In this document: positions 18,890-27,900 of the stretch, piece after piece
Numbering within the stretch: the stretch's first letter is position 1
Layout: every line of letters begins with the position of its first letter
NCBI GenBank assembly: GCA_949297765.1
Contig: CASFTV010000026.1
Coordinates: 1 to 64,000 of the forward strand
DNA: 64,000 nt
Direction of reading: 5' to 3'
DNA from: an uncultured bacterium
GTDB taxonomy: Bacteria; Verrucomicrobiota; Lentisphaeria; Victivallales; UBA1829
The notes under the pieces: generated by a model
What the model saw: only the letters and a program-made list of their open reading frames with translations
What the model was told of the DNA's origin: nothing
Database searches by the model: none
Program-made: the position numbers and the translations under genes

Positions 18890-19627
18890 TTATTTATACA
18901 TGTAATAAAGTCTTTTATTCCGATGGGATGCGTTGTCCAGCATAAGCGAATAGCTGTTGCATTCCACATGCCCGTCAAAGTAGGCGTTGTTTGACGCGGA
19001 ACGTCCGTTATGACGATAGGTGATCCAGTTTTTCCATTGAGTCGGTCCGGAGTCCTGATTCAAGTTTTCTCCGTAGGTCAGAGTCCAGGAGGGTTCTGTT
19101 CCGTTTCCGACGACAGGCCATCCGCCCAGAGTGGATTCCTGAAAGAATATTTTTGACGACGGCGCAAAAACCTGGTTCAGTACGACCCCCTTTTCCTTGC
19201 TTTCCTCCATTGTCACAGGATCCTTTATATCCTGCATTCCGAAAATATTGGTCGCCATGCCGATATCCGCCCGGTTCCATCCTTTTTGTGTCAGATCCAC
19301 CACCGGACACAGGAAGGGTTTGTACCAATACATGGGATAGTCTTTGCTGTGTTTGATTCCAGCCAGACGCAGAAAATGTTCATTTCGAGTCCAGGAGGAG
19401 GCCATGAAATCGTCGGTAGGCTGTCTTGGGAGCATTTTCCCGTCATTATCGTCGGCATACTGCAAAGCGGCGAGAATCATGCTTTTCATAGTTCCCATGC
19501 AGGTGGTCTGGAATGCTTTTTCCCGTGCCGTGTTCAATGCCGGGAGAAGAAACCCTGCCAGAATCGCTATGATGGCAACGACGATCAGGAGTTCTAGCAA
19601 TGTAAAAATCTTCAGATGATTTCTCAT
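18890..19627 (-). CDS. Pseudopilin-like protein
   Basis: The 245-residue product begins M-R-N-H-L-K-I, followed by [17 protein letters not shown] and L-L-P-A-L-N-T-A-R-E-K-A. Glu is at +5 and Ile at the -1 position. The C-terminal motif is Y-R-H-N-G-R through A-Y-F-D-G-H. AGGAAG is 6 nt before the ATG. It is the second of two tandem pseudopilin genes, 54 bp after the first and 12 bp before the GH2 gene. Two pilins in one operon suggest that they form a hetero-oligomer or serve the two downstream secreted proteins. Confidence 0.85.
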   Translation of the reverse strand: MRNHLKIFTLLELLIVVAIIAILAGFLLPALNTAREKAFQTTCMGTMKSMILAALQYADDNDGKMLPRQPTDDFMASSWTRNEHFLRLAGIKHSKDYPMYWYKPFLCPVVDLTQKGWNRADIGMATNIFGMQDIKDPVTMEESKEKGVVLNQVFAPSSKIFFQESTLGGWPVVGNGTEPSWTLTYGENLNQDSGPTQWKNWITYRHNGRSASNNAYFDGHVECNSYSLMLDNASHRNKRLYYMYK

Positions 19628-19681
19628 AAAGATCTTCCTGCTCTCTTCGGAACTGGTCCGATAGATATATCGGCATCCCTC

Positions 19682-20455
19682 TTATTGTGCATACCAGTAC
19701 ATTCTCGGATTATACTGGGTCCCGTTTATGATTCGTGCGGCCCCTGCCTTCAAGTTGGCCGCATGTCCATCGTAGAAAGAGAAATTAACCGTCCGCAACC
19801 CGCCGTGCCGGTATGCAAGGTAGCTTTCATAATCTCCATCAATTACGCAGCCGTCTGTATTGATTGTGCTGGCATATTGCAGCCATATTTCCAGAAAGGT
19901 TGATTCCGGGATGTAGACCCCGCATCCATCCGGAGCCTGCATGGTCTCCAGAATAAAGGCTTTGGCCGACGGCGATTTTACTTCTCTGGAGGGTTTTATG
20001 TAGTTCTGCTTGCTCCAGAAATCACCTTTCTGAGTTACCTCGCCGGGAAAATTCTGCAGTCCATAATAAAACGGACCGACAATTCTCTCCCCTGGCTGAA
20101 CAATTTTCTCTGCGTTGGGACAAAGGTATTTTACATGCCAGAGATGGGAATACGTCGGTTCATCAACGGAATAATTGATGTGTGCGATATCCAGAAATGA
20201 CCGGTTGGCGCTCCACATGGCATCCACCCGGCTGTTCAGAGCCCCCTCTTTGATCGGCATGAGCCATCCGTCGTAATTATCACAGTAAATGAGTGCGGCG
20301 GTTGTCATTGTTTTCATCTGTCCCAGGCATTGTGTCTGCCGGGCCATTTCCCTGGCATTGTTCAATGCCGGAAGAAGCATCCCCGCTAGAATTGCTATGA
20401 TCGCAATTACGACCAGGAGTTCTATCAGAGTGAAATTTTTTCTCATTGCCTTCAT
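19682..20455 (-). CDS. Pseudopilin-like protein
   Basis: The 257-residue protein has the most canonical N-terminus of the group: M-R-K-N then [19 protein letters not shown] and L-L-P-A-L-N-N-A-R. Glu is at +5 and Asn replaces Gly at -1. Near the C-terminus Y-R-H-G-G-L-R precedes F-S-F-Y-D-G-H-A. AGGAGGG lies 7 nt before the chosen ATG, which is three codons upstream of a second possible Met. It sits between the GntR-type regulator (12 bp upstream) and a second pseudopilin. Confidence 0.87.
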   Translation of the reverse strand: MKAMRKNFTLIELLVVIAIIAILAGMLLPALNNAREMARQTQCLGQMKTMTTAALIYCDNYDGWLMPIKEGALNSRVDAMWSANRSFLDIAHINYSVDEPTYSHLWHVKYLCPNAEKIVQPGERIVGPFYYGLQNFPGEVTQKGDFWSKQNYIKPSREVKSPSAKAFILETMQAPDGCGVYIPESTFLEIWLQYASTINTDGCVIDGDYESYLAYRHGGLRTVNFSFYDGHAANLKAGAARIINGTQYNPRMYWYAQ

Positions 20456-20467
20456 AAAAACACCCTC

Positions 20468-21499
20468 CTATTTTATGATCATGGTTAGTCTGATTTTTCT
20501 GCACTCTGCCGGAGAAGAATTCTTTTCCAGAGCTGTTTTCATCAAGCGGACCCCTTCCTCAACCAGAGTTTCAAAAGGCAGGTGGTAAATGATCTGATGA
20601 AATCCCGGATGCGGCGGCAAAGCAATTGCGTTCTGGACAAGACAGCATTTCTCCAGAAGAGAAGGATCTGCTTCAAGCAAGATATCATTCACCTCGTTCT
20701 CTGCGAACAGGTTGTTGCAGACCGCATCAACGGGAACCCCATACGCAATGACCTTTCTCAACTCGTCCAGGCAGGTGAAGTAGTCTTTCAGACACAGATT
20801 TTCATTCAGCGGAATGCCGGCTTCCCGGTAGATTTTGCGGATTCCTTTGAAATAACAGTCCCAGGGCGGGGTATCCGGCAGCAGGACAAGGTGTTTCCGT
20901 CCCTCTTTCAGCAGCTGCTTTCCGCATTCCTCCCCCCAGCTTTCAAAATCGAACATGGCGGATGGAATTCCTTCGATGTGCCGTTCCAGAGTGACAATCG
21001 CTATTCCATCTTTCTGCAGTTTCCGGATGACTTCAACTCCTTTGTCCGTCGGAGATTCCCAGAGCAGTCCGTCCAGCTGTTCGTTGATGATTTCCCGGTA
21101 GACGACGTCCGGATCCAGACTTCCAAGCGTCAGAAGATGCACAGTGGCGGGCAGGTAGACCATCTGCTGAAGGATCTGTGCGAGGAGCGGTGCCAGATAC
21201 TTGTCAAAATGAACCCGCATGCCGTCCCCCATCAGGATTCCGATCACGGGAAGTTCCCGGCCTCCGCGGGGGATGCTCAAGCGTGGATTGGTGAACGATC
21301 CGATGCCGCGTTTGCCGACGATGAACCCTTCGTTTGTCAGCTCCTTCATTGCCCTGCTGACGGTTGCATGGCTGACTCCGAACTGCCTGGCCAGTTCCAG
21401 AACCGTCGGAATCTGAACCGATTTCCCGTGCGCCTTGTAAATCAGATTGACTACATAGCGCCGGATTTTCATATATTCTGTTACCGATGCGTCCGTCAT
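20468..21499 (-). CDS. GntR-type regulator with LacI-like ligand-binding domain
   Basis: The 343-residue product combines an N-terminal winged helix-turn-helix of the GntR type (about 10-75; L-A-R-Q-F-G-V-S-H-A-T-V-S-R-A-M-K-E-L, then the wing G-I-G-S-F) with a periplasmic-binding-protein-like sensor (about 85-335). That combination is known for sugar-responsive regulators such as AraR. The start at 21499 is chosen because the winged-helix domain begins there and a near-perfect promoter lies about 50 bp upstream, which excludes the longer open frame. It is the first gene of the operon it presumably represses, ahead of two pseudopilins and a GH2 enzyme. Confidence 0.85.
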   Translation of the reverse strand: MTDASVTEYMKIRRYVVNLIYKAHGKSVQIPTVLELARQFGVSHATVSRAMKELTNEGFIVGKRGIGSFTNPRLSIPRGGRELPVIGILMGDGMRVHFDKYLAPLLAQILQQMVYLPATVHLLTLGSLDPDVVYREIINEQLDGLLWESPTDKGVEVIRKLQKDGIAIVTLERHIEGIPSAMFDFESWGEECGKQLLKEGRKHLVLLPDTPPWDCYFKGIRKIYREAGIPLNENLCLKDYFTCLDELRKVIAYGVPVDAVCNNLFAENEVNDILLEADPSLLEKCCLVQNAIALPPHPGFHQIIYHLPFETLVEEGVRLMKTALEKNSSPAECRKIRLTMIIK

Positions 21500-21517
21500 T
21501 TTTTTGCCAGAAGTAGA

Positions 21518-21549
21518 TATTTGTAGAATTATTGTTTGCTCTATTTGTA
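21518..21549. promoter_or_regulatory. Direct repeats in the leader of the GntR-type regulator
   Basis: TATTTGTA occurs at 21518-21525 and 21542-21549, a 24-bp spacing, one copy touching the -10 box and one in the untranslated leader. Placement over the start of transcription suits an autorepressor site. This is inference. Confidence 0.35.
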
Positions 21550-21577
21550 TTATACGATATTTTATAGAATTTGTCAA
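21549..21577 (-). promoter_or_regulatory. Consensus sigma70 promoter of the GntR-headed operon
   Basis: On the minus strand TTGACA (21572-21577) and TATAAT (21549-21554) are both perfect consensus hexamers with a 17-bp spacer. The predicted leader is about 43 nt. Such a strong promoter is usually kept in check by a repressor. Confidence 0.85.
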
Positions 21578-22014
21578 TAGGGAAAGAGAAAAAAAATGAA
21601 AAATAATTTTCCGGAGGTTGTTTTTATGCTTCGGAAAACGTTTCTGCAAGTCCAGAGTCGTGAATAGTTTTATGTTCAAACGGCCGTTGCGGGAAGGTTC
21701 AAAAAATTTTCCGGGAAGACGAAAATTTCTCTCGGACTTGAAAAAGTTTGGACATCGCAAAAATAGATCCCAAGAGATTTCAACATCCGGATACCATTGG
21801 GGCGGATGGAAAAACGTCATTCCAATGGAAGAATTCGCCGGAAATCCTGAGACGGTGCCGGAACGTTCATAACGATTTCTTTTCCAGATGGTTACACCGC
21901 AGGCGGAACAGAAACTCCGCCGGATTTGGAAAAGATCCCTTCCCGAATTTCAGACAGAAGGCGTGTGGACTCGAGAATACAACAACCTTTGAGAGAGAAC
22001 AGACGGGATCCATC
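21578..22014. other. Intergenic region upstream of the GntR promoter
   Basis: These 437 bp separate the GntR promoter from the 3' end of the previous minus-strand operon. I see no recognisable gene, tRNA or clear terminator hairpin with T-run. Confidence 0.4.
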
Positions 22015-23262
22015 TCAAGAGCTGCTGCCGCTGCATCCGGACTTTCTGCGGAGTTCCCGGAGCAGGAGAAGTGCCGCATTCAGCATGTTGATCATGGCGC
22101 AGGTGTAAATCCCGGAATACTCCGGCAGAAGAAAGGCCTGGCGGAAACGGGTCAGCAATGAGTCATCGACCGGATAATCCGGCGCCAGAAGAAGTCCTGT
22201 CATCAGGTTGCCGGGGATTCGGACAAGATCCATCCGTTCGGCGAATCCCGGGCGCTGGCGCATGCGGAGATCCAGTCGCCCATCTGCCCCGATGACGTTT
22301 CCGTTCCCCTGTCTTGCCAGTACGATATTCTGCGAGTCCTTCCAGCAGATGGCAGGAATCGACCAGCGACCATTCCATTGTTCCAGACGGGGCAATGCGT
22401 CCTCCCGCAGATTCTGCTCCGCGATCGACGCGATCGTCCGCGCAATCCGGACAAATTCCGGCCGGGGATCCATTTCCTGACACAGGGAAAGAGTCAGAAG
22501 AAACTGCGAGAGTTCAAAATGGTTCCACCACGGTTTCGATCCCTCCGCTTCCGAGAGCGCGCGGGGCAGAAGACGGTGGTAGCATCTTTCCCAGTGCCGG
22601 TCCCCGGTGAGCGCAAACGCCACCCGGTAGAACATGGGAAGGCGCAGAATCTCATGAGGCTGAACGTGATCCATTTTATTCAGAATGTCCGGATAGCCAT
22701 CCAGAGTCAGGATACTCCAGTCATTTTCCGGGATGACTTCCTTTTCGCCTCGTTCGGCGAGCATGACAACCAGCTCCCGAATTCTTTCCCGTTCCTTTCC
22801 CGAGGAGAAGGAGGAGTGAAAATAGCGCCAGAGACCCCAGATCCAGAAGGTCATCTGATCCCGGGAGGAACAGGAATAACAGCTTTTCCCGTCGCGATGG
22901 GAGACGCTGCGGACAATATAGCCGTACCGTCCGTGCACCGTCGCGCACAGATCCATCCCCTTCAGGAGTTTTCCGGCGAATTCTGCGCATTCTCCATACG
23001 TTTCCGGGAAGAGTTCCGCCCGGAGAATGCAGATGTCGATTGCCATTCCGGCATTGAGCATGCTGTCTTCCATGCCGGTGGAGTAGCCCTTGTTGTTCGG
23101 AAAGCCGCGCTGAATTTCTTCCGGAAGAGGAAGAAAGTCAAAGCGGTGTTCATCGAAGGAACCGAGATAGTCGTAAATCAGACAGCTCCGTTCGCAGAAC
23201 AGAAGATGAGTGATCCGCTCCCATACAAGATTCAGCGTCTGATAAAAAGGGTCATTCTCCAT
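22015..23262 (-). CDS. Cytoplasmic helical-toroid-like protein of unknown function
   Basis: The 415-residue product has no signal peptide. It consists mostly of amphipathic helices with aromatic-rich loops (for example G-Y-S-T-G-M-E-D-S-M-L-N-A-G, S-S-R-D-Q-M-T-F-W-I-W-G-L-W and W-W-N-H-F-E-L-S-Q-F), the look of an (alpha/alpha) toroid as in GH88/GH105-type or lyase folds. I cannot name a family or catalytic residues with confidence. The ATG at 23262 is preferred over a TTG at 23295. It is the last gene of the operon with the esterase and the GH2 enzyme, so a role in breaking down the imported oligosaccharide is plausible. Confidence 0.6.
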   Translation of the reverse strand: MENDPFYQTLNLVWERITHLLFCERSCLIYDYLGSFDEHRFDFLPLPEEIQRGFPNNKGYSTGMEDSMLNAGMAIDICILRAELFPETYGECAEFAGKLLKGMDLCATVHGRYGYIVRSVSHRDGKSCYSCSSRDQMTFWIWGLWRYFHSSFSSGKERERIRELVVMLAERGEKEVIPENDWSILTLDGYPDILNKMDHVQPHEILRLPMFYRVAFALTGDRHWERCYHRLLPRALSEAEGSKPWWNHFELSQFLLTLSLCQEMDPRPEFVRIARTIASIAEQNLREDALPRLEQWNGRWSIPAICWKDSQNIVLARQGNGNVIGADGRLDLRMRQRPGFAERMDLVRIPGNLMTGLLLAPDYPVDDSLLTRFRQAFLLPEYSGIYTCAMINMLNAALLLLRELRRKSGCSGSSS

Positions 23263-23304
23263 GTCTTGGGTTCCATATAGGGAATGTTTCGACAAAATAC
23301 GCGG

Positions 23305-24891
23305 CTAATCCCAGTCGTCCGTCCGGAATGGTGATGCGGGAAGGCCTTCCCTGTTGTAGAGATTGGCTCCCTGCGGATTTTTGCGGAAGGCGTAGCGGAC
23401 TGCCACCGGATCGGCAACCTTCGGAGAGGAGACAAGAACTTCAGATCCCTCAATCCTTGCATCCGCCCAATACCATTTCCGGTCGGCTCCGGCGATGGCA
23501 AACTGTCCCGGTTTTCCGCCCGGGATTTCCCGCACCGGATGGAGTCCCCTTTTTTCTCCGACCATCAATCCGGACTGCGCATAATGAAAACGGATGCGGA
23601 TATATCCCTTTTCCTTCCGCATATCCCGATAGAGCGGACCGGAGGGAACCCGGTTCTTTTGTCCATATTCGTTTTTCAATGCCCAGAAGGCAAGGCGTCT
23701 GCCGACATCCAGCTTGTTTCCGGGATGAATGTTTTTGGCATCTCCAATGTCGATCGTAACCGCCATTCCGGTTTTCGGCAGCTCCAGCGCCCGGCGCTGC
23801 ATCTCCCGGACGGAACTCCAGGTGAATTCGCCTTCCGCTTTTTTCTCTGCGGACCCAAAGGATGCCAGCTGAACAAAATAGAAGGGGAACTCCTGCTTCC
23901 AGGCCGATCTCCAGCCCTGAATCAGAGCGCGCATCTTGTGAAAATATTCGATTCCTTCTCCTGCATTCGCGTTCGATTCCCCCTGATACCAGATACAGCC
24001 GCGGATCGGAAATTTTGTGATGGGGGCGATCATGGCATTGTACTGTGTGCTGATGCTGACATAGCGTTTGTCCCGCAGACGGTCCGGATCAAACACCAGC
24101 GGCGGATTCTGAAGGGGAAACCCTTTGCTCCTGCGGATTTCCGAATCCGCAACCCACTGTTTCAGGGCCTTGAAATCCTGTTCGGTATGGCGTGCGCGAA
24201 CCTGATGGACAAAGTCCGCAAACGGTTTCAGTTCCGGAATCGTTTCCAGACTCTCCAGAGAGAGATACGGCTCAATGTAGCATCCGCTCCAGCTGTTCCC
24301 CAGAAGTCCGATCGGAATTCCGGTTTCCCGGCAGATTTCCCGGGCAAAGAAATAGGCCGCCGCCGAGACATACTGCAGATTCTCTGCGTTGCAGATTTTC
24401 CAGCCGGTGTTATGGCTGTGTTCCAGTGGATAAAAAGTTTTGATCTTCAGAAATCGCATGAAACGGATCTGCGGATACTTCTCCGCTTCCCTTTTTGCCT
24501 CCTCTCCGCCGATGACGCCCCATTTGAACGGCATTTCCATATTGGACTGTCCTGAACACAGCCAGACATCGCCGACCAGAACGTTGCCGAACCGGAGGCG
24601 GTTCTTCTCTCCGGAAATGGTCAGAGTCCGTCCTGTGGCGGAGACCTTCAACGGAGCAAGACGGAGTTCCCAGCGTCCGTCCTGTCCCGTTTCCGTCGAG
24701 ACCTTCTGCCCGGCAAATTCAACACATACACGTTCCCCGGGATCTCCCCAGCCCCAGACCGGATGTTCCACATCCCGCTGAAGCACCATCTGATGCTGAA
24801 AGATCTCCGAAACGGAAATCTCCGCCGGAAGAGAGCCGCCGGCTCCCAGAAAAAGAAACAGACAGAATGTTCGAACTGAAAAACTTCTCAT
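23305..24891 (-). CDS. Exported sialate O-acetylesterase-like SGNH hydrolase
   Basis: The 528-residue protein has a signal peptide (about 1-23) and the sialate O-acetylesterase family layout. An N-terminal beta domain is followed by L-C-S-G-Q-S-N-M-E-M-P, with the nucleophile Ser116 in G-Q-S-N. Later come G-C-I-W-Y-Q-G-E-S-N-A and D-A-K-N-I-H-P-G-N-K, whose Asp and His would complete the triad. The family removes acetyl groups from sugars, and members outside sialic acid metabolism act on plant or algal glycans. It is encoded 12 bp after the GH2 gene, so it probably de-acetylates the same polysaccharide outside the cytoplasm. Confidence 0.87.
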   Translation of the reverse strand: MRSFSVRTFCLFLFLGAGGSLPAEISVSEIFQHQMVLQRDVEHPVWGWGDPGERVCVEFAGQKVSTETGQDGRWELRLAPLKVSATGRTLTISGEKNRLRFGNVLVGDVWLCSGQSNMEMPFKWGVIGGEEAKREAEKYPQIRFMRFLKIKTFYPLEHSHNTGWKICNAENLQYVSAAAYFFAREICRETGIPIGLLGNSWSGCYIEPYLSLESLETIPELKPFADFVHQVRARHTEQDFKALKQWVADSEIRRSKGFPLQNPPLVFDPDRLRDKRYVSISTQYNAMIAPITKFPIRGCIWYQGESNANAGEGIEYFHKMRALIQGWRSAWKQEFPFYFVQLASFGSAEKKAEGEFTWSSVREMQRRALELPKTGMAVTIDIGDAKNIHPGNKLDVGRRLAFWALKNEYGQKNRVPSGPLYRDMRKEKGYIRIRFHYAQSGLMVGEKRGLHPVREIPGGKPGQFAIAGADRKWYWADARIEGSEVLVSSPKVADPVAVRYAFRKNPQGANLYNREGLPASPFRTDDWD

Positions 24892-24903
24892 GTTCTTTTC
24901 TCC

Positions 24904-27900
24904 TTATTCCAGAACAAGATTGCGGATCTCAAAGGTGTGGGCCGGAACGTTCCCTTCCAATTTGAATTTCGGACGCGAAAAGAGGAAAAGTTCCGGACGG
25001 AGACATGTGAAATCAATCGGATTTTTCCCGTTCCCGCGGAAACTCTGGAAATCCCGGTCGAAAAACAGACGGTATTTATGCCATTTCCCATCGCCGGGAA
25101 CATTCAGATACGCCGTCCAGAAGTCTTTCCACTTTTCTCCGGGAAGACGAAGCTGCAGAGTGCCTCCGTCGCGGCTCCGGATCTCGCAGGTCAGCGACTC
25201 ATACGGTTCGCGCAGTCCCTCCTTCCGAAATCCGATCCATGCCCCGGGAACATTATTTCCCTCATAGGACGGAAAAAAGACTTCCAGGCAGATTCCTTTC
25301 TTCTCTTTCCGGACTTTGACACTTCCCGGGGTCCGGGAGCGGAGTTCCCCGATTCCGCGGGCCGCCTTGAACGCCGATGGCCCTGTCAGTTCAAAACGGT
25401 TCGGATTGGTTTCTTCTCCGGTGGCGGCAATCAGAACCGGAATCGCCGCGTTTTCCGGATTCCAGTCGATTTCCCCTTCGCGGGAGGCGGAGAGCGAAAG
25501 AAAGTCCATGGATGCAATTTTCAGATCCGGTTTCGGGTTCTCCCATTCCGTGACATAGCAGGTGACCGTCTGCCCTTTCGGATTCTTCCGCTGGATTCCG
25601 ATCCGGGCGGAGGGGAGGGAAAAGACGTTCCACCAGTCACCGATGTTTCTTCCCCCGATCAGAGGACAGCTTTCCACAGAGCCGTCCTCATAATGAAACC
25701 GATAGCTTCCCGCCTGATTGTTGCCGCCCCAGGTGGAGGTGTGAAGGAAAAAAATCCGTGAAAGTTTTTTGTCGATCCGGATTCCCCGGACGGCATCGGG
25801 AAGATGCGGACGGGCCGTCCCCCGGACCACCAGACACGATTTCCCGTGATTTTTTTCCGGATCCAGAATGTGGAACGGGATGCCGGCGGCCCGGAGATCG
25901 CCGAGCGGTATGGTGCGGAAGTCGTTATCCCCTTCGTCGGTCCATCCGCCTTTTCCGTCGTTGGAGACATCGTCCCGGAACGAGCGGTTCGCGGAAGCGG
26001 AAAGATCAATTTTCACCGCACGTCTTTCAGAAATGCGGTATTCCCGGTTCTTCTCCAGCTCCAGCTCCGGAGTCTCCTTCTCATATTCCTTCCCCGTCGC
26101 ATAGGCCAGAAGATTGCGCAGATACAGCGATGCGGAAGGATCAACCGGGGCGCAGCGCACCGCATTCAGCTGCGAGAAGATCATCCGTCCGCCGCCGCTG
26201 CGCAGCTCCACAAGTGAACAGCCGACGTTGCTGTGCGAAAAACGCGGGCCCTTCACCGCCAGCGCCTCTTCGGAATACGGCATGAAACTGAAATCCACCA
26301 CATAGGCGTGATCCGGATTGTTCCACGATTCCAGATTCCGATACTCCATCCCCCGGAAAATCGGATGGTCGGGAAGAACCATGTCCGTATAGGCGACGCT
26401 GTCCGCGGTCAGGCGGCGGTCTCCCGGATAGACCGAGCGCGGATTTCTCTGCTCCAGAACCAGAAGAGTCCCCTGTCTGCGCTGAATCCATTCCATGATT
26501 TCGCTTCCGTTCAGATGCAAAGTCTGCTCCTCCCGGATCTCCGGGGGAACGATCACGACGCCGCCGGCCGGCGCACGACCGAAGGAGGAGATCTTCTCAA
26601 ACGGAATCCGCAGACGCATCAGAATGTCTTCCACTTCCCGGACATTTCCCGCCGCTCCGGTATCCAGAACCCGAACCGCCCGCGCTGCGGAAAGGGGACG
26701 TTCCAGTTCCATTCGGCTCGCAAGAAACAGATCATAAAAATTCTGTCCGATCCGGCGTTCTCCCTGCTTCAGCGCGAGACGGAGCTGATAAAAGCCGGAA
26801 CCGGAGCGTTTCGGAAGAGACAGCGAAAACGGTTTCGCCCATGCTCCGTGCGCAGGAAGTTCGGGTATCGGGAGCCGGGCAAACGTGTGTTCGCGTTTGC
26901 CGTCGAACAGCGAGAGTTCCAATGTCACATCGCGGAAGGTCTCCGAACTGTCGTTGGCAATGCGCAGATCCCATTGCGTTGTTTCGCCGGAAAACAGATT
27001 GTGCGGAAACAGGTTGTTCCGGTCGCAGAGGGAGGGATAGATCGGCTGAGTCCAGAGCGTCGACGCCGGAATCGGATGGAACCAGGGCGAAAATCCCGCA
27101 TAATCCGGATTGCGACGGTAATATTCGAAAATGCGGTGTCCGAATTTGGTCTGCGCCCATTCGCCGAATCCCGGGGATAACGCCTTGAACAGCGGCGAAG
27201 AGCCGACAAAACCAACCCCGTTCGGCATTCCCCAGCTGGTCGGCTTTCTCATCTGTGCCGCATAGAGTTTCCGTTTGCCGCGGCGAAAGGCGGGATCCGG
27301 GCGTGCTCCCCACGAAAATCCGACATTTTCCCATGCCACCAGCGCTTGCGGAAAACTGGAGCCATAAATTTCTTCCAGTCCCGCTTGAATGTTCCGGAAC
27401 ACATCCGGCATTCCGGTCCACGCCCCGTACAGCGAGGTGTAGTTGTGGAAATCGAGCACATCCGTGTCCAGTTTGTTGCGTCCATAGCTTTTCCAGCCGG
27501 CCGCGCCGGAAAACGTGCTGATCGGACGCCGGGAGCGGTCCAGACGCCGGACTTCGGCCGTCTGGCGGTCAAGAAGGCGGACAACATCCGGACGGTCCCG
27601 GTGACGGATCTCATTGCCGAGCACCCACATCACCACCGAAGGATGATTGCAGCCCGTTTCCACAAACTCTCGCAGCTCCCGGAGATTGTTGGATTCAAAA
27701 TCCGGGGCAAGCTGATTGTCGAAGCACCAGGCCCACTCATAATAGACCATCAGCCCGAATTCGTCGCAGAGTTCCAGCGCCAGCGGAAGGATCGGCATGT
27801 GCGGTGTCCGGACAATGTTGTAGCCGAGACTCCGGATTTTCCGGATATCCTTTTCCAGCTGTTTCCGATCCTCTTCCACCGTCCGCTTTCCCCCGTAGTT

